Below are positions 63,286 through 63,496 of a stretch of 63,496 nucleotides of DNA, piece by piece. Within the stretch, counting starts at the first letter, position 1. Each line of letters opens with the position of its first letter. Below the pieces are notes generated by a model. It was not told the origin of the DNA. It made no database searches and was given only the letters and a program-made list of their open reading frames with translations. This DNA comes from Verrucomicrobiia bacterium (GTDB lineage: Bacteria; Verrucomicrobiota; Verrucomicrobiia; Limisphaerales; DASXHY01), in NCBI GenBank assembly GCA_035629175.1, contig DASPIL010000003.1:1-63496 (forward strand), given 5' to 3'. A program made the position numbers and the translations under genes.

Positions 63286-63496
63286 TTAATTCCACATGTT
63301 CTCCCATTGGCCGTTTGCCCGCAGCACTCGCAAGTTGGCTATCCGGTCCGCGCTCTCAATCAACCAGGCAGCTCCGGCTTTTTTGAGTCGAGATTGCAAA
63401 ACGTGCCGATGTCCGGACTCGATCATTCCTGACCCAATCGGCAATCCGAGCGCCAGCGCACGGGGATAATCCAGACAATCCAGACGGTTGATCAAA
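63286..63496 (-). mobile_element. ISKra4/ISLre2-like transposase, C-terminal part, truncated by the window edge
   Basis: Reading on the minus strand from the edge to a stop at 63286-63288, the product contains LPIGSGMIESGHRHVLQSRL, then KKAGAAWLIESADRI. The GSGxxEsxxxxxxxxRLKkxGaxW pattern is a hallmark of the ISKra4/ISLre2-type transposase C-terminus. The frame is open at the edge, so only the end is visible. The AT-rich sequence around 63260-63285 (GGGCGTGATTAAAAGTGGG) could be the element's terminal inverted repeat, which needs the other end to confirm. Confidence 0.75.

Noticed and set aside
1-63496. tRNA genes or 16S/23S rRNA
   Set aside because: No T-loop GGTTCRANNCC with a matching acceptor stem, and no rRNA signature was recognised on either strand.

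Overview
The window looks like a chromosomal segment of a moderately GC-rich, Gram-negative heterotroph. My best guess is Verrucomicrobiota (Limisphaerales/Pedosphaera-like), by inference only. Supporting features are secreted glycoside hydrolases, an outer-membrane lipid (Mla) system, a B12-dependent ribonucleotide reductase, a giant poly-HAMP hybrid kinase, sparse Shine-Dalgarno sequences, and short degenerate intergenic repeats built on CGCGAATT- and CCACGGAT-type words. Both ends lie inside transposase genes: an IS1595-type C-terminus at 1-127 and an ISKra4/ISLre2-like C-terminus at 63286-63496. The window may therefore be a contig bounded by insertion sequences.

Layout. 212-8123 (+): GH2 lipoprotein and GH31 hydrolase, an FHA-PrsW membrane protein, and an exported PRC-barrel protein. 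13305-8147 (-): a tightly coupled operon mlaE-mlaF-mlaD-PIN/TRAM-DUF2007-glcD, with several 4-base ATGA overlaps. 13780-16911 (+): a zinc-ribbon coiled-coil protein, RNase P RNA with its own predicted promoter, a DUF4142 protein and adenylate kinase. 21491-16924 (-): Ser/Thr kinase, AguB-type amidohydrolase, RmlD-like SDR and a LysM protein. 21593-28145: HU, a PanE-type reductase, a small membrane protein, a TlpA-like lipoprotein, an aminotransferase and a divergent EF-G paralogue. 28630-34446 (+): PAS/GAF hybrid kinase, response regulator, CheW and a chemoreceptor. 34548-37226: HPr and a UvrD-family helicase.

37291-40260 is the most interesting stretch. An FNR/DNR-like palindrome (TTGAT-CTGA-GTCAA) precedes five packed genes: cupin, double DUF2249, a polytopic histidine-rich membrane protein resembling NnrS/heme-copper oxidase subunit I, a DUF59 (SufT-like) protein, and another DUF2249. 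I read this as a candidate oxygen- or nitric-oxide-responsive heme/Fe-S module of undefined function. It is followed by a Tat amine oxidase, Der, NrdJ with a structured leader, and RNase D.

48861-63109 (+): a 2135-residue cytoplasmic hybrid kinase with eleven near-identical 92-residue HAMP-type repeats, a co-transcribed REC-PAS kinase, HtrA, a DnaJ-class chaperone behind a strong hairpin, GltX, a NarL-type regulator and an unknown 242-residue protein. Signalling genes are over-represented. I saw no tRNA, 16S/23S rRNA, CRISPR array or prophage. All family assignments come from reading the sequence; no database search was run.
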